In this document: one piece after another, positions 36,746 to 48,749 of the stretch | Position numbering within the stretch: the stretch's first letter is position 1 | Layout of the letters: each line of letters begins with the position of its first letter | NCBI GenBank assembly: GCA_033439765.1 | Contig: JAULSN010000002.1 | Span: 62,001-126,000 of the forward strand | Source of the DNA: Lasiosphaeria ovina | Taxonomy: Eukaryota > Ascomycota > Sordariomycetes > Sordariales > Lasiosphaeriaceae | Direction: 5' to 3' | DNA: 64,000 bases | Program-made: the position numbers and the translations under genes | Notes under the pieces: model-generated | Told to the model about the DNA's origin: nothing | The model's database searches: none | Seen by the model: only the letters and a program-made list of their open reading frames with translations

Positions 36746-37915
36746 ATGACACACTCGTTTGCGCCGACCAAGGACCTCCGGATCCCTCGCGGATCCACCA
36801 TCCTCGTGACGGGCGTGTCGGGCATGATCGCGGTGCATATCGCCGACGAGGCGCTGAAGGCCGGGTTCCGCGTGCGCGGGACGGTGCGGTCGGCGGCGCG
36901 GGGCGACGAGGTGGCGGCGCTGCTGGGCTCGCCGGCGGCGTTCGAGTACGCCGTGGTGCCCGACATGGCGGGCGACGCGGCCTTTCACGTGGCCATGCGC
37001 GGCGCCGCCGCCGCCGTGCACTGCGCCTCCATCCACGACTTCTCGGCGCGCCCCGTCGACATGGTCCCGCCCACGGTGCGCGGCAGCCTCAACGTGCTCG
37101 ACGCCGCCCTCGCCGCCGGCCCGGACCTCAGGAGCGTCGTCTTCACCTCGAGCACCGGCGCCGCTGCCAGCCCCCGGCCCGGCGTCCAGTTCCACGTGGG
37201 CCGCGACACCTGGAACGACGCCGCGCTCGACCTCGTGCGCGACACGCCCCCCGACCGCCAGGCCGCCATGGGCTTCGACTGGAAGATGAACGTCTACCGC
37301 GCGGCCAAGGTCGAGGCCGAGCGCGCCGTGTGGCACTTTGTCGAGCGCCAGAAGCCCCCCTTTGATGTCAATGTCGTCAACCCCGGCATGAACTTTGGCG
37401 GCGCTAAGGGGTCCATGGGCGTCAGCGGAGCGCAGGTCCTCGGCCTGCTGGACGGCAAGATCCCGCCCATTCCATCCTGTGAGTGAGTTTCACGTCACAC
37501 ACTCTCTCCTGTTTTACATGCATTTCTACGTCGAAAGGGGTGGGGGGTGGTCGCAGCTAACAGTCACCAAAAAGTGTACATGGTGGATGTCGTCGACGAC
37601 GCGCGCATCCACGTGGCAGCGGCTATCGACGCGACGGTCAAGGGCCAGCGCATCTTCGCGTGCGACTCGCCATTCAACTGGCGCCTCGTCATCGAGGCTA
37701 TGCACAAGGCGCTGCCCGACGCGCAGCTGCCGCAGCCCGACCCGCACGAGCTGCTGGACATCAGCACCGTCGACAACGCGCTCGGCGCCGAGCTGCTGCG
37801 CAAGTGGTGGGGCCAGCCCGGATACAAGGGTCTGGAGCAGACCGTCCGCGAGACGGTCGGCATGTGTTTGGCGCGCAGGAACGGCGAGTACAAGCGCCGC
37901 CAGCCGGCTCAGTGA
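36746..37915 (+). CDS. Extended SDR, NADP-dependent aldehyde/ketone reductase
   Basis: Two exons (36746-37482, 37564-37915) encode about 362 residues. It has the nucleotide-binding motif TGVSGMIAVHIADEAL, a strand-4 VHCAS, a catalytic Ser region SVVFTSSTGAA and the YxxxK pair in VYRAAK. This is the dihydroflavonol-reductase/Gre2-like extended SDR pattern, which reduces aldehydes or ketones with NADPH. The first splice donor (GTGAGT after 37470) would leave the frame open only with a different acceptor. The donor four bases further on gives a clean joint, SCDHQKVYMVDVVD. It is probably a cytosolic tailoring enzyme of the cluster. Confidence 0.88.
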
Positions 37916-38532
37916 CTAGGTTGAGAATGGATTAAGAACACAATGTGTCTGCTGTAGTCACAGTCCTGAGTCCAAGCGATATGAATTGAAAGTACACCAC
38001 CTGAGCAGTCGGGATGATGTTGGCTGAACGGCCCATTTTCTTTCTTTTTGGCCTCCGGCGGCCCTCCGGGGGCGCCTGCGGCGGGCTGCTCGCTGCGCTC
38101 GAAGTCGTTATCTCCCAAGGCCGTATTCTAAGGACCGAAGCTGAAATGTTATCTACCAATCCCTATCTCTAGAGTCTAAATTTTGAACCACCCAATCCTT
38201 AGTCGAGAAATATTCAGGGGAATTGTAGATAAGATGAAGTCCTCACTCCGCTACCTAGGTAATAGGTCTCCACCAAAACTCGTGCGAGCTTCGCTTTGGT
38301 GGGCTCGGTTGCTGTGTCCAGCTTAATGATGCAGATATAGTTATCTTTCCTCGCCGGAATTTTTTTATTTCTATTAATTTGGCATAAGGCGGACCTCTAC
38401 AAGTTCATAGTTGTTCATCACGAGCACTCACTGTAATTATGCCTACCTACCTACCTAGGCAGATAGGGCGGACCACGTTAAACAAAACCGATACTTATTT
38501 CCGGCCTTGTTAATCAACTGCTTGACTACTAA
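37916..38532. other. Convergent spacer with inverted-element copy B
   Basis: 3' spacer between the SDR and the decarboxylase. It contains repeat element copy B and otherwise only AT-rich sequence with ACCT repeats near 38441-38455. Confidence 0.5.
38036..38305 (-). repeat. Dispersed element, copy B (inverted relative to copy A)
   Basis: The reverse complement of this block aligns with 33305-33606. The GC-rich core is at 38051-38103. The copies are roughly 4.4 kb apart and point in opposite directions, enclosing the FAD oxidase and SDR genes. Confidence 0.75.
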
Positions 38533-39538
38533 CTACTGCTTGTCATGGTACTGGCGCAGGCGGGGGAACAGCTGCAGCGCGGCCTCGCGCGTCTCGTCGG
38601 CAAACACGCGCTCGGTGGCGGCCAGCTGCGCGGCAGCCACGTCGCTGTGCTCCCACGGGAAGTCGCTGCCAAACAGGACGTGGCCGGGCTTGACAAACTC
38701 CTTCAGAAGGCGCAGCTGCGGGTCGTACGAGCTGAAGGCGACGTCGATGTAGAAGCGCTGGGCCTCGGCTACGAACTCGTCTTCGGTCATGGTCACCAGC
38801 CGGATGCGGCAGCACAGGTTGGCCGCGCGCCGCACCACGTACGGCAGCGTGCCGCCGGCGTGCGACAGGATGATCTTGACCGCCGGGAACTGCCGCGTGA
38901 CGCCCGTCGAGATCAGGTGCACGGCCGTGCGCGTCGTCTCGTGCGTCCAGTCGATGACCGGCGGGGCCAGGTAGCGCGGCTCGTCGATGGCCGCCATGCC
39001 CTCGAAGCCCGGGTGCACCAGCACGACGGCGCCGCGGCGGTCGAGCTCGGCCCACGCGGCGCGGAAGTCGGCGTGGCCGAGGTACTTTTGCGCGTAGCTG
39101 CTGAAGACGACGACGCCGTCGGCCTTGAGGGCGTCGAAGGCGTAGGCGATCTCGGCGATGCACGCCTCGGCCTGGTCCAGGGGCGGCAGCGTGGCCAGGA
39201 AGCCGAGCCGGTCCGGGTGCTCGTCGCGGAACCGCGCCGTGTACTCGTTGATCTCGCGGCAGATGGGCCCGATCTGGCTCCGGTCCGACACGTACGGGTG
39301 CACCGGGTGGCCCATGGACAGGATGGCCGCCGCGAGCCCCACGTCTTGGATCAGCCCGAGCGTGCCCTCGGGCGCCCACGTCGGCAGCACCAGACCGCGG
39401 GCTTTTTCAATGTTGGCAAACCAGACTGCTCAGGATGTTTAGCAGATTCCGGTTGGGACATGTTCAGACTCTCAAAAACTTACGGTCCCTGAACCGCTGG
39501 GGAATGAGATGGTGGTGCGTGTCGATTGTTCCAGACAT
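38533..39538 (-). CDS. Amidohydrolase-family decarboxylase (ACMSD / resorcylate type)
   Basis: Two exons (39538-39484, 39425-38533) encode about 315 residues. The first exon supplies the metal-binding start, MSGTIDTHHHLIPQRFRD. Later metal or catalytic residues are in VLVHPGFEG, ILSHAGGTLP and the terminal FGSDFPW Asp. This pattern matches amidohydrolase-2 proteins such as gamma-resorcylate decarboxylase and OrsB-like enzymes of orsellinic-acid clusters, which remove an aryl carboxylate without a cofactor other than the metal. Decarboxylation of the PKS acid, giving a methylated resorcinol, is the natural inference. A splice-blind reading would start at the internal MLPTWAPEG and lose the metal site. 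The promoter is shared with P450-2. Confidence 0.9.
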
Positions 39539-40043
39539 TTTGATCGTCAACTGCTGATTGTTACTCTGTCCAACAACCCCCAGTCCAAATTTGTGTGCCT
39601 GGAACGATTATTATATCGTATCTGATTTGCAGTGTCCGGGTACTACCAGTGGGTAGGTGCCTAGGCAGATACTTCGGCTCATTAAGCCGAGGTGTCTCAT
39701 TACCAGTCATTGATTGGCCTTCAATCCTATTGCCGTGATTCCGGCGTAAAGCATCTGGCTGGTGCTGGAGTCACACGTCCGGGACGGCCGGCGGGTTTAC
39801 CGTTTTAGATCTCCATGCCGGCTAGTTGGGCTGCAGAAAGGAAGTCCCCTGTAATCCAGATTGCTAGTCATTACTCCTCGAAGTATCCCACAACTAAATC
39901 TAAAATTTCTATGCAAAACTTGCAAATCTCACTCTAGCAGCAATTTGCAACTCACCGTTGGTTGCCTCGACAACCAACTTGGAGAACAGCCAAATCGGAG
40001 AACAGCCAAACCGGAGGGTCTTATACCAAGTGTCCTATCTACG
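39539..40043. promoter_or_regulatory. Divergent decarboxylase / P450-2 promoter region
   Basis: 505 bases between the two start codons. The motif site at 39788 lies near the middle. Confidence 0.5.
39788..39799 (-). promoter_or_regulatory. Cluster motif site 4
   Basis: CCGGCGGGTTTA, i.e. TAAACCCGCCGG on the minus strand. It is 250 bases upstream of the decarboxylase and 245 bases upstream of P450-2, almost exactly central. Confidence 0.55.
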
Positions 40044-41622
40044 ATGGATTCTTCTTACCCGGGCTGGACGAACCTGAGGGATACATCGCCCATAAAGCTC
40101 GCTGGAATAGCGGCCGCTTTGGTAAATACGAGAAAAGCCACCCCTTGGCCCCTTGAAGCTAACAAGAATTTAGTACTTGGCTTATTACTTGCTCTACGCA
40201 ATCTATGCCACGACCATCAGTCCCCTCGCCAAGGTCCCTGGACCGCGGGCGCGCAAGTTCTCCTTTCTCCCCTGCATCATCATGAGCCTGCAGGGTCGCG
40301 AGTCCCATGCTGTTCGAGACCTCCACGCCAAATACGGCCCGGTCGTCCGGGTCAACCCCGACATCGTCTCGTTTACAGAGCCAACCGCCTGGCGCGAGAT
40401 TTACGGGTACCCCGGCGTCAAAAAGTTCCAGAAGTCGGGCTACCGCCAGCTGCGGCCTGGCGTGCCGGACCTGCTGACCGCCAGCGGCGACGACCACGCC
40501 AGGCAGCGGGCGGCGCTCAGCCGGGCCTTCTCGGACAAGGCGCTGCGGGAGCAGGAGCACTACTTCCAGGACCACATCGACCTCCTGCTCGCCCGGCTCG
40601 ACGAGAAGTGCGAGCAGGCGCAGCCCGTCAACATGGTCGAGTGGGTCGAGTTCCTCGCCTTCGACATCATCGGCACCCTGGCCTTCAGCAGCTCCTTCCA
40701 CTGCCTCGACAACCAGGGCTACCACCCGTGGGTCACGCTGCTCCTAAACTTCTTCAAGTCGACGCACTACGTGCTGACGGCGCGCATGTGCGGCATCTTC
40801 TTCCCGCTCGTGCTCGCCTTCGGCCCCATCCGGCACCTGCGCAAGGGCGAGGAGCACCTGCGGCGCAGCTACGAGAAGGTGCGGCAGCGGATCCGCATGG
40901 CCGACGACGAGAGCCGGCACGACTTCTGGACGTACATCTCGCGGCAGAACGAGCACAAGGAGGGCTCCATGTCGGTCGAGGAGATGGAGGTCAACGCGGC
41001 GCTGCTGATCCCGGCCGGCAGCGACACCATCGCCACCACCATCTCGGGGTGCCTGTACCTGCTGCTGAAGACGCCCGGCGCGCTGGCGCGGCTGCGCGGC
41101 GAGCTGGCGGGCGCGTTCGGGTGCGAGGCCGACATCACCATGGCGCGCCTGGCCGGGCTGCCGTACCTGCGCGCCGTGGTCGACGAGGCGCTGCGCCTGT
41201 ACCCGCCCATCTCGGGCGAGCTGAAGCGCGCGGTGCCGCCCGAGGGCGCCGTGGTCGGCGGCACGGCGCTCCCCGGCGGCACCGTCATCAGCGTGTACGC
41301 GCTGGCGGCCAGCTACGACGCCCGCAACTTTGCGCAGCCGGCGCGGTTCGCGCCCGAGCGGTGGCTCGCCGCCGCCGCCGAGCGGCCGGACTGGGCCAGG
41401 GACGACCGCCTCGAGGCGTGCCAGCCCTTCTCGGTCGGGCCCAGGAACTGCATCGGCATGAATCTGGCGTATGCCGAGACCAAGCTCATCCTCGCGCGGC
41501 TGCTGTGGCGGTTTGACTTTGACCTGCTGGACGACGGCTTCGACATTGAGAGACAGAAGGTCTACGTCATGTGGCAGAAGCCCCCTTTGCCGGTTCGTCT
41601 GCGCAAGCGCGCCGTGCAGTAG
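40044..41622 (+). CDS. Cytochrome P450 monooxygenase (P450-2)
   Basis: Two exons (40044-40121, 40174-41622) encode about 508 residues. The short first exon (MDSSYPGWTNLRDTSPIKLA) precedes a membrane anchor (YLAYYLLYAIYATTISPLAKVPGPR, residues about 27-51). The I-helix is canonical (PAGSDTIATT), the K-helix reads EALR and the heme loop FSVGPRNCIG. It resembles the fungal P450 group that includes isotrichodermin C-15 hydroxylase-like enzymes. It is likely to hydroxylate a methyl or ring carbon of the polyketide. Unlike P450-1, its oxygen-activation residues look normal, so the two P450s are not recent duplicates. Confidence 0.92.
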
Positions 41623-42625
41623 TTCTTAAGGTACCTATAATTACCTAGAACAAGTGTCATAATAATTAGCTTGAAGGTGGAGGTTTAAACGGTCGCAATC
41701 AATACTATCTAATTAGCAAGAGGATACCCTCTAATGTCGATTCTTTCAAGTATCATCAATTGACATTTGACAATGCCAAATTGAAATGCATGGTTTCCAT
41801 GTGTACCTGTGACGTCACTGTACCTCACAAGTCTCGCGTTTTCTTTGTTGTTTCGGGGCCAATGGACGATATCCGGCTGGGCACGTTGGCTTTCCCCGTT
41901 CTGCATGGCGTGGCGCCTGCAGTGTCGTCCGGCGGGTTTTGCCAAGCACGGAAGGTGGAAACAGCAATCGCATGTTGTGAGTGTGTCCATCGGGCTGCGG
42001 CTGAGAGCCCTCCCGTACCTTCGGCCAAATTAACCTCCCGCTTATCTGCTGATCTCTTTTCCGGCCCTCCAGTTCACAACTTCATGTTACACATTGTTTT
42101 ACCATTCACAAGTGACACCGGAGATAGGATTAGCTCCCGGGCGTTAAGTCCGCACCCCGCCAAACCCACCACAGCCAGCCTTCATCGCAATTAAACAGCG
42201 GGACTAGACCAGTTCCGGAGTGATAACGCCAATTTCCACAGAAGAGCTATCACGGAGTTGCCTGTAGGGCCGCAAACCAGGAGCTAATTACCTTGGACCC
42301 GAGCTGTTGTTTGTCTGGATTGTCGAGAAGATTCCCGAGAAGAGACCCCTTTTGCCTCATCATCATTGGCATTACCCCTCCCTCCCCAGACAGATGACTT
42401 CCAGCTTCTTCATCTGAGGGGCTCGGATTTAAGCCAAGCAACAAACTTTCAACACTTTCCAAGGTCACAACTAGTCGAGACGTTGCGCCTCTTTTCAGTT
42501 TTTCAATTTTGCAACAAAAAAACTGGGATTGCATTCTTGTCCCTGGCAGCGAGCAGACTTGCTTTCAACTCCATCAAACCCCCGCCAAGACGCTTGCCAC
42601 ACATATTTATCCCGACATCTCCAAG
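41623..42625. other. Spacer and AKR promoter
   Basis: 1.0 kb with no supported gene. The ORF at 41760-42194 is probably random. The motif site at 41929 and a partial one (AAACCCACCAC, near 42165) lie upstream of the aldo-keto reductase. Confidence 0.45.
41929..41940 (-). promoter_or_regulatory. Cluster motif site 5
   Basis: CCGGCGGGTTTT, i.e. AAAACCCGCCGG on the minus strand, about 690 bases upstream of the aldo-keto reductase start. Confidence 0.45.
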
Positions 42626-43684
42626 ATGACGACCACCATCGCTGGCAAGACCGTCAGCCAGAATGGCCTCGGGCTCATGCGTAATTACAGGCCCCACCTG
42701 CGCTTGGCAATGCTGCATGTTAGTACTGACCAGACCGCAGGCTTCACCGAGCATGAGGCCGCGATGCCGGACGAGGAGACGTTTGCCGTGCTCAAGGCGG
42801 CCATCGCGGCGGGCGTCACGCTGTGGAGCGGCGCCGACTTCTACGGCACGCCCGAGAGCAACTCGCTGCACCTGCTGGCGCGCTACTTCGCCAAGTACCC
42901 CGAGGACGGCGACAAGGTGGTCGTGTGCATCAAGAGCGGCGTGGTCGACATGAAGAAGCTGCTGATCGACGGGTCGGCCGCCGGCGTGCGCGGGTGGGTG
43001 GCCAGCGCCAACGCGATCCTCGGCGGCGTCAAGAAGATCGACGTGTTCGGCATCGCGCGCGTCGACAAGAAGGTGCCCATCGAGGAGACGGTCGGCGCGC
43101 TCGCCGAGCTCGTGGCCCAGGGCGCCATCGGCGGCATCCAGCTCAGCGAGGCCGGCCCGGCCACCATCCGCCGCGCCGCCGCCGCCGCCAAGATCGACCT
43201 CGTCGAGGAGGAGGTCAGCTTGTGGTCGACCGACGTGTTCAGCAAGGGCATCGCGGCGGCGTGCGCCGAGCTCGCCATCCCCATCGTCGCGCACTCGCCG
43301 CTCGGCGCCGGCATGCTGACGGGCCGCATCAAGAGCCTCGACGACCTGCCCAAGGGCCACTACCCGCGCGTGTTCCCCAAGTTCCAGCCGGGCAACTTCG
43401 AGAAGAACCTGGAGCTGGTGCGCGAGCTGGAGAAGTTCGCGCAGGCCAAGGGCGCCTCGCTGTCGCAGCTCACGCTGTCGTGGGTCAGGGCGCAGAGCTC
43501 CAGGCCCGGCGTGCCGTTCATCATCCCCATTGCCGGCGCGCGGTCCGCCAACAGGATCAAGGAGAACCTGGCCGCCGTGGACTTGTCGGGCCAGGATCTG
43601 AAGGCCATTGACGACATCTTGGCCTGCTTCCCAGTTTACGGCACCAGATACCCCGAGGCAGGCATGGCGCTCGTCGATTTTTGA
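42626..43684 (+). CDS. Aldo-keto reductase (pyridoxal reductase-like)
   Basis: Two exons (42626-42680, 42741-43684) encode about 332 residues. The 60-base intron has GTAATT, a TACTGAC branch site and CAG, and happens to be free of stops and a multiple of three, so an unspliced reading would insert 20 residues that interrupt the conserved GLGLM...F joint. AKR features: the catalytic Asp and Tyr in LWSGADFYG, Lys in VVVCIKSGV, the substrate-loop ARVDKKVPIEETVGAL, SEAGPATIRRA, and the NADPH site IPIAGARSANRIKENL. It reduces aldehydes or ketones with NADPH. It marks the right end of the genes that carry the shared motif. Confidence 0.88.
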   Translation: MTTTIAGKTVSQNGLGLMRNYRPHLRLAMLHVSTDQTAGFTEHEAAMPDEETFAVLKAAIAAGVTLWSGADFYGTPESNSLHLLARYFAKYPEDGDKVVVCIKSGVVDMKKLLIDGSAAGVRGWVASANAILGGVKKIDVFGIARVDKKVPIEETVGALAELVAQGAIGGIQLSEAGPATIRRAAAAAKIDLVEEEVSLWSTDVFSKGIAAACAELAIPIVAHSPLGAGMLTGRIKSLDDLPKGHYPRVFPKFQPGNFEKNLELVRELEKFAQAKGASLSQLTLSWVRAQSSRPGVPFIIPIAGARSANRIKENLAAVDLSGQDLKAIDDILACFPVYGTRYPEAGMALVDF

Positions 43685-44225
43685 GCGTTTTAAAAGGGCT
43701 CCTTTGGAAGAGAGGGGAAGGAGGACCGCGGTCATCCAGACTGCCTTAGAGGCTAGGACCAGTCTAACTGAAGAGCTCGGAACAATGAGCATTGGTTATA
43801 GCGCCATCTCACATATCGTGACCGTGACCGTTTGATCAGTTCTGTTCTTTCACAGACCACCGACCGGGGCGCATCATTAATTAACTAAAAAAAAAAAAAA
43901 AAAAAAAAGGGAGGCGGGGGGGGAGAGAGAAAAAGAAAAACGTTAAAAAGAAACATCCCCCGTTCGGTCAGCTAGTGGATCTTGAGTGTGCCATATTCTC
44001 GCCATGAATTTTCGTATTGGAGATTTTAGCTGCCCAGAAGAGGCTGGGCAAACTCGTGCCGTGGACTTGGCTGGAGGTTGGCATTGTGCTCGACGAATTG
44101 GGCTAAGCTGCAGCCGATGACCATTGTTGGTCCGAGCTTTGCTGAACTGATTTGTCTTCCAAAGGAGTCTCAACACTCTACAATCTCTACATGCATCAAG
44201 TGAAAATTGCTATCTGTCTACCGCC
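43685..44225. other. Spacer with A22 homopolymer
   Basis: Spacer between the AKR and the HET gene. A run of 22 A residues at 43887-43908 is followed by a G-rich and then GA-rich stretch. No gene is present. Confidence 0.6.
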
Positions 44226-46711
44226 ATGGCCCTCACATCAACCCTCTGTCCCTGCTGCCTGTCCATTTTCTCACAGCCACTTCCAGAATACCAAGGATAC
44301 ACAGGACACATTGACTCGCCTGGCTACGTATACAGAAGCAGCCGCACCCGCCTCGGCCAATCGGCCTGCCCTCTATGCATCCAGATTTGGGAATTCGTGC
44401 AGAGGAAGGAGCAGGACCATGGGAGCTTGCCTGTACCAATCAGGTCAGATGAAGAAGACAATGGCAGTGATGAGATTGAAGTGCGGCTGGCACATATTGG
44501 CGGGCCTTTGGGTTCTGGACCGACGCCTTTGGCCGCCCCGGATCCGCGATGTTCTCCAGAAGAAGTTCGTTTCTGGCAGAGCGATGGGGAGCCGAACGAG
44601 GAAAACTGGTACGGTGTCAAGATATGGATCGCGTCCGAGAGGTATCCGTATGACCTGAACGACCGGTTCGATTTCGCCGCCGACTATGGTAATAAATCCC
44701 GCAGAATCCGGGGGGATGCTGTGATCAACGCCTTTCCAGAAAACAATATCGGGGGCTGACTAGGACGTGAACTTATCAAGGAACTCCCGCTGCACTGCAC
44801 CTCAGCAGCCGACCGCGTCCGGCGACCCTGGATGCCGCATTTGACATCATAAAGCAGTGGATGCAGCAATGCGACAGCCAGCATGTGTCCTGCGCCCCGG
44901 GCCGCCACGGCGCTGGAAGCTTATTACAACAGCAGGACTGCAGTGGTCCACCGCAGGCAACCGAGCATGAACACAGCGAGGCCATTATTCTCCCGCCCAA
45001 GCGCCTCCTCTGTCTTCCTCGTTCGAACAACGGAGGAAGGGGTGGAAGTAGAGGCGCATCGCAATACCCCGACGGTGACCGCAGCAACGACGATACCATC
45101 CGTCTCATAGACACCACAAAAGCATACCCTCCTCAGAACTCTTACCGCTACCTAGCCCTAAGCTACTGCTGGGGCCCCGACCCCTCGGCCCAGCTCAAGA
45201 CGACCAAGGCTAACCTCTCCGATCATCTCAGCAACATCCCCGTCGCGTCCCTCCCCGCTGCCATCCGCGAGGCCGTCATTGCGACGCGCCGTCTTGGTGT
45301 TGACTACCTATGGGTGGACGCGCTATGCATTGTGCAAGATGATGCAGCTGATCGCGACGGCGAGATTGCGCGCATGGGCACCATCTATGCAGGCGCGTAC
45401 TGCACCCTATCGGCGTCGGGGGCGGCGCATTGTGATAATGGGTTTTTGGAGAAGTTTATGGACGAGTATAAAGATTGCGAGTTTTTTGAGGTGCCTTCGT
45501 ATTTTGGAGCACGAGGAGATGATAGGAAGAATTTACAAAAGGTCACGGGCGTCAAGATGAGTCCGCTAGGTGGGCGTAACGCGTGGGGAGGAGCAACAGA
45601 CGACTGGACCAGGCGTAATTTACTGCATCGTGGGTACGAGGTACTGCACACGCGCGGATGGACGTTCCAGGAAACGTTTCTCTCGCCGCGGCTGCTCGTG
45701 TGGTCAGCGGTGCAGCCGTACTGGATCTGCCGCGAAGCGTTTTGGTCGTGCGGTGACCCCCAGCCCGACGAGTATCTCCAGCAAGTTGGGCTGACCGAGT
45801 GGCTCGAGCTACGCAATGATGTTTCTGGCGGGCCGCCTTGCGTTGACCAGAATAGCTATGACGCTGCTACTGACTCGCCCGTGCGGGCGTGGCCTTGGGC
45901 TGCCGTCGTCCAGGGTTTCTCGCTGCGCCGTCTGACATTCTTAGGTGACAAGACGCTCGCATTGCATGCTGTCAGAGAGGCCTTCTCGAAGGAGATAGGA
46001 CGCGAAGGAGACTACGCCGTGGGACTGTTCCGGTCGAATGCCAGCGTGGATCTCTTGTGGCATACCAGCTACGGCGCTGAGCCGGCCACGCGCCTTAGCG
46101 AGTTTCCGAGTTGGTCGTGGATGTCGTTTGACGGGGCCGTGGGATATCATCAGAAGTACAGCGGCACTAGAGAAGAGCATGTGGAGAAACACGTCGACTT
46201 CGCTATCGTGGAGTGGCCGCAGTGTGATCAGTTTGGGAGGATTCTGGCCGACGCCGCCAAAGGCAGCACAAACAAGCTAAAGCTCGCGGGTCTCGCCAAA
46301 GAAGTGGCCATCCCTCACCGTTTCTGGAAGGATGGCCGCGCCTCGGCTCAAGACATGCCCTGTTCTGCAATCCACGTGTTGCAGCTCGGCACGGACGAGG
46401 AAGAAGCAGATGATGACATGGTTGGGCATATCACGTTCGACGAGTACAGGATGCCGTCATCAAACGACGACTTTGATAATAGTCCACCGTCGAGATACAA
46501 GCCATTTGAATGCCTTTTGGTTGCCATGGAAAAGCGCTCAGGGGATGATGACGAGGAAGGAAACGGGCAATACAAGGGTTGCTTTGGTATCGTGATTGCT
46601 CCTACAGCAACTGCGGCAGGAGACTCTCAGAGAGTTGGGTTCTTCAAGGGGCATCGTAATAGTGTCGATTACTTTCAAGACGCAGTGAAGAAGGAGTATA
46701 CCTTTGTATGA
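44226..46711 (+). CDS. HET-domain protein (heterokaryon incompatibility type)
   Basis: Two exons (44226-44688, 44781-46711) encode about 797 residues. The joint reads ADYGTPAALHLSSRP, and the intron carries GGTAATAA and a GCTGAC branch site. An N-terminal cysteine module (CPCCLSIF, CPLCIQIW) precedes the HET domain (about residues 260-420), with YLALSYCWG, VDYLWVDALCIVQDD and ARMGTIYAGAYCTLSASG. The C-terminal part with RGWTFQETFLSPR is typical of the family. HET proteins trigger or mediate non-self-recognition cell death in filamentous fungi. Many are cryptic paralogues, and the partner here is unknown. The gene lies just outside the metabolite cluster and probably ends it. Confidence 0.9.
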
Positions 46712-47640
46712 ACATATGTTTCCTTCTAACCGTTGCTCCAGGAGTACTCGATCGCGGTACGCCTGACGACTACGCTGGGAGATATGTCAAAATGACAGAC
46801 AACGTGTCTTCACTCACTTCAGCGACGGAGCTCAATGCTTCAATTATGGGATTTGGGCAGCCAGACGCAATGTCTCCTACAAGACTTTGTCAGCGTCAGA
46901 CGGCATAACCCTGCCCGCCGCAACGCGGAAGTCTTTCTCCGAGTCAGTGGACACGTTCACGCGCGAGGGTCTTATATACCTGCTTGTCATTTTGCCGAGA
47001 ACCTCGGAGACCAAGACGTTGAGAACGTCGTCACTTCGAATCATGATAAATACCTGTTTGTTAAGGCATTACATTACGCGTGGTCGCTCTCCGAGGTTAG
47101 GCTGTTTAGCCGTGTAGGGTGACTTGGGGGCTTTCCCTCCCTCACTCTCAATATCGCATCTATTTAAGGCCAAAAAAGTGAAACGGCGAATATAGTTTGC
47201 TAAGAAGTAGCATTTTAGTTCAGCTAATATCGTACGTCACTGTTGATCTGCCTGCCTGACGGGCCGATAAGAAGACACCTGTACAGGGTGCAACAGTGGG
47301 CTCGGTACTGTAGCTGGCGGAGCAGAAGCGGTAGCGAAGGCGGGGAGCCAAGTGCATGGTAGGTCGATGAGTGCAGGGTAAGTCGACCAAGTGCAGGGTA
47401 GGTCGACTAGTTCTGTAGGGTAGACTAGGGAACTGTGCCCTGTAGTCTAGTACAACAGTGCTCTGTGTAGGGCGCTGAAGCAAGCTGACTGACACAGGTC
47501 TGTAGAACTCTGCTATAGGCCTGCCACTTAGACTGTGAGGACTCTGCTCAGCAGTCTACATAGTAGGCTGCAGGGGACTCTACCCTGCAGTCAGGGTCTT
47601 CGGGGGGCAACAGAAGGTGCTAAAGAAGACTGAGAGGAAC

Positions 47641-47908
47641 TGTATTATAGGGTTACTATAGTATGAAGAATGGTGAGTGCAATTTTTGCTTGCTTGAAAG
47701 GAAATCTATCTAAGGGAGAGGATAGGCATTAATATAGACCCAAGGCAAGCCCCTCTAGAAGGTTCTAGAGGTCTATAGGCTACGTAAGTGGCCCTATATT
47801 CGACAGTCTTCTAGTGGGCTTGTCTTACGTATTCCCAGGGTTGTAGGGGGTCGAGAAGGTGCTGTGGGGCTTAGTTAACAATTTAGGTACTGTATAGTGC
47901 CCACAACA
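47641..47908. mobile_element. Possible LTR relic
   Basis: A 268-base block starting TGTATTATAG and ending GCCCACAACA, so it has TGT/ACA termini and, on the minus strand, a TATA-like GTCTATATTAATGCC. This resembles a Copia-type LTR. I see no matching second LTR and the flanking five bases do not match as a target duplication, so the call is weak. Confidence 0.3.
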
Positions 47909-48749
47909 CCAACCACACCAACACAACCGCTATAGTGTCATACACCTTAGGACTCTACAGGGTATTCCTATAACCCCGGTAACTAGCTATACTTTAACAA
48001 TACCGAGAGGATATATGCCCCGCCCGATATATACTTATTATGGCGGCCTTAACTGCTGAAATTTGAGGCCACACACCTGCCAAAACAACAGTCTAGACTG
48101 CGGCACATGTTGTCTATGTGAAAATGGAGAGTGGTGGTGGAAACGCCACTTGACTACCCCCCTAAGAAAAAAAATTATAGTAAATGTATCTTTTCTTCTT
48201 CCTTAGCTTTCCGCCAGTATATTTGCCAAGGTTCTCATAGAAGGGAGGGTCAGTGGGATTAAGGAGTCAGCAGCTCGGAAGCAAACACTCACCATCGACC
48301 CACATTAGAATTTGCAAAGTTTTTTATTCGTATCGTTTTGGTGCATACCTCGTAGCCTAAAATCAGAATGCTATGTCCTATCTTCTAGCTAAGCCCCGTT
48401 CGCTGCCTTGACCTGGGAGGGGACAAAGAAAATTTCCCAGCGTAAAGGGGGAACGAGCAAGAACAGCAACAAAGAGTGAGCTGAATAACAAAGACAATAA
48501 AAAAGGACAGTTTGTCTATTACACGCACAATTCAATTGTGATGTTAATAGATAGTAAAGAGTAGATGGACATAAAAGGCAAGGAGACGAGGTTCTCTCCA
48601 GGTACCTACTTTACTCATCGTCATGCCGTCTTATCCTCTCTTCACTAGGCCTCAGAAAGGGAAACCCAACTCAGGTAACTTAGTAAACTAAAAGATTTCA
48701 GAAGAGAAGAGCCCCACCTGTCCCACTCTCCAAGTAAAGAGTAAGCAAT

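Noticed and set aside
39861..41516. 551-codon plus-strand ORF overlapping P450-2
   Set aside because: Different frame from the P450 motifs and Arg/Pro-rich. The P450 frame explains the region with one intron.
42503..43792. 429-codon minus-strand ORF opposite the aldo-keto reductase
   Set aside because: Antisense shadow of a GC-rich gene with strong AKR motifs on the other strand.
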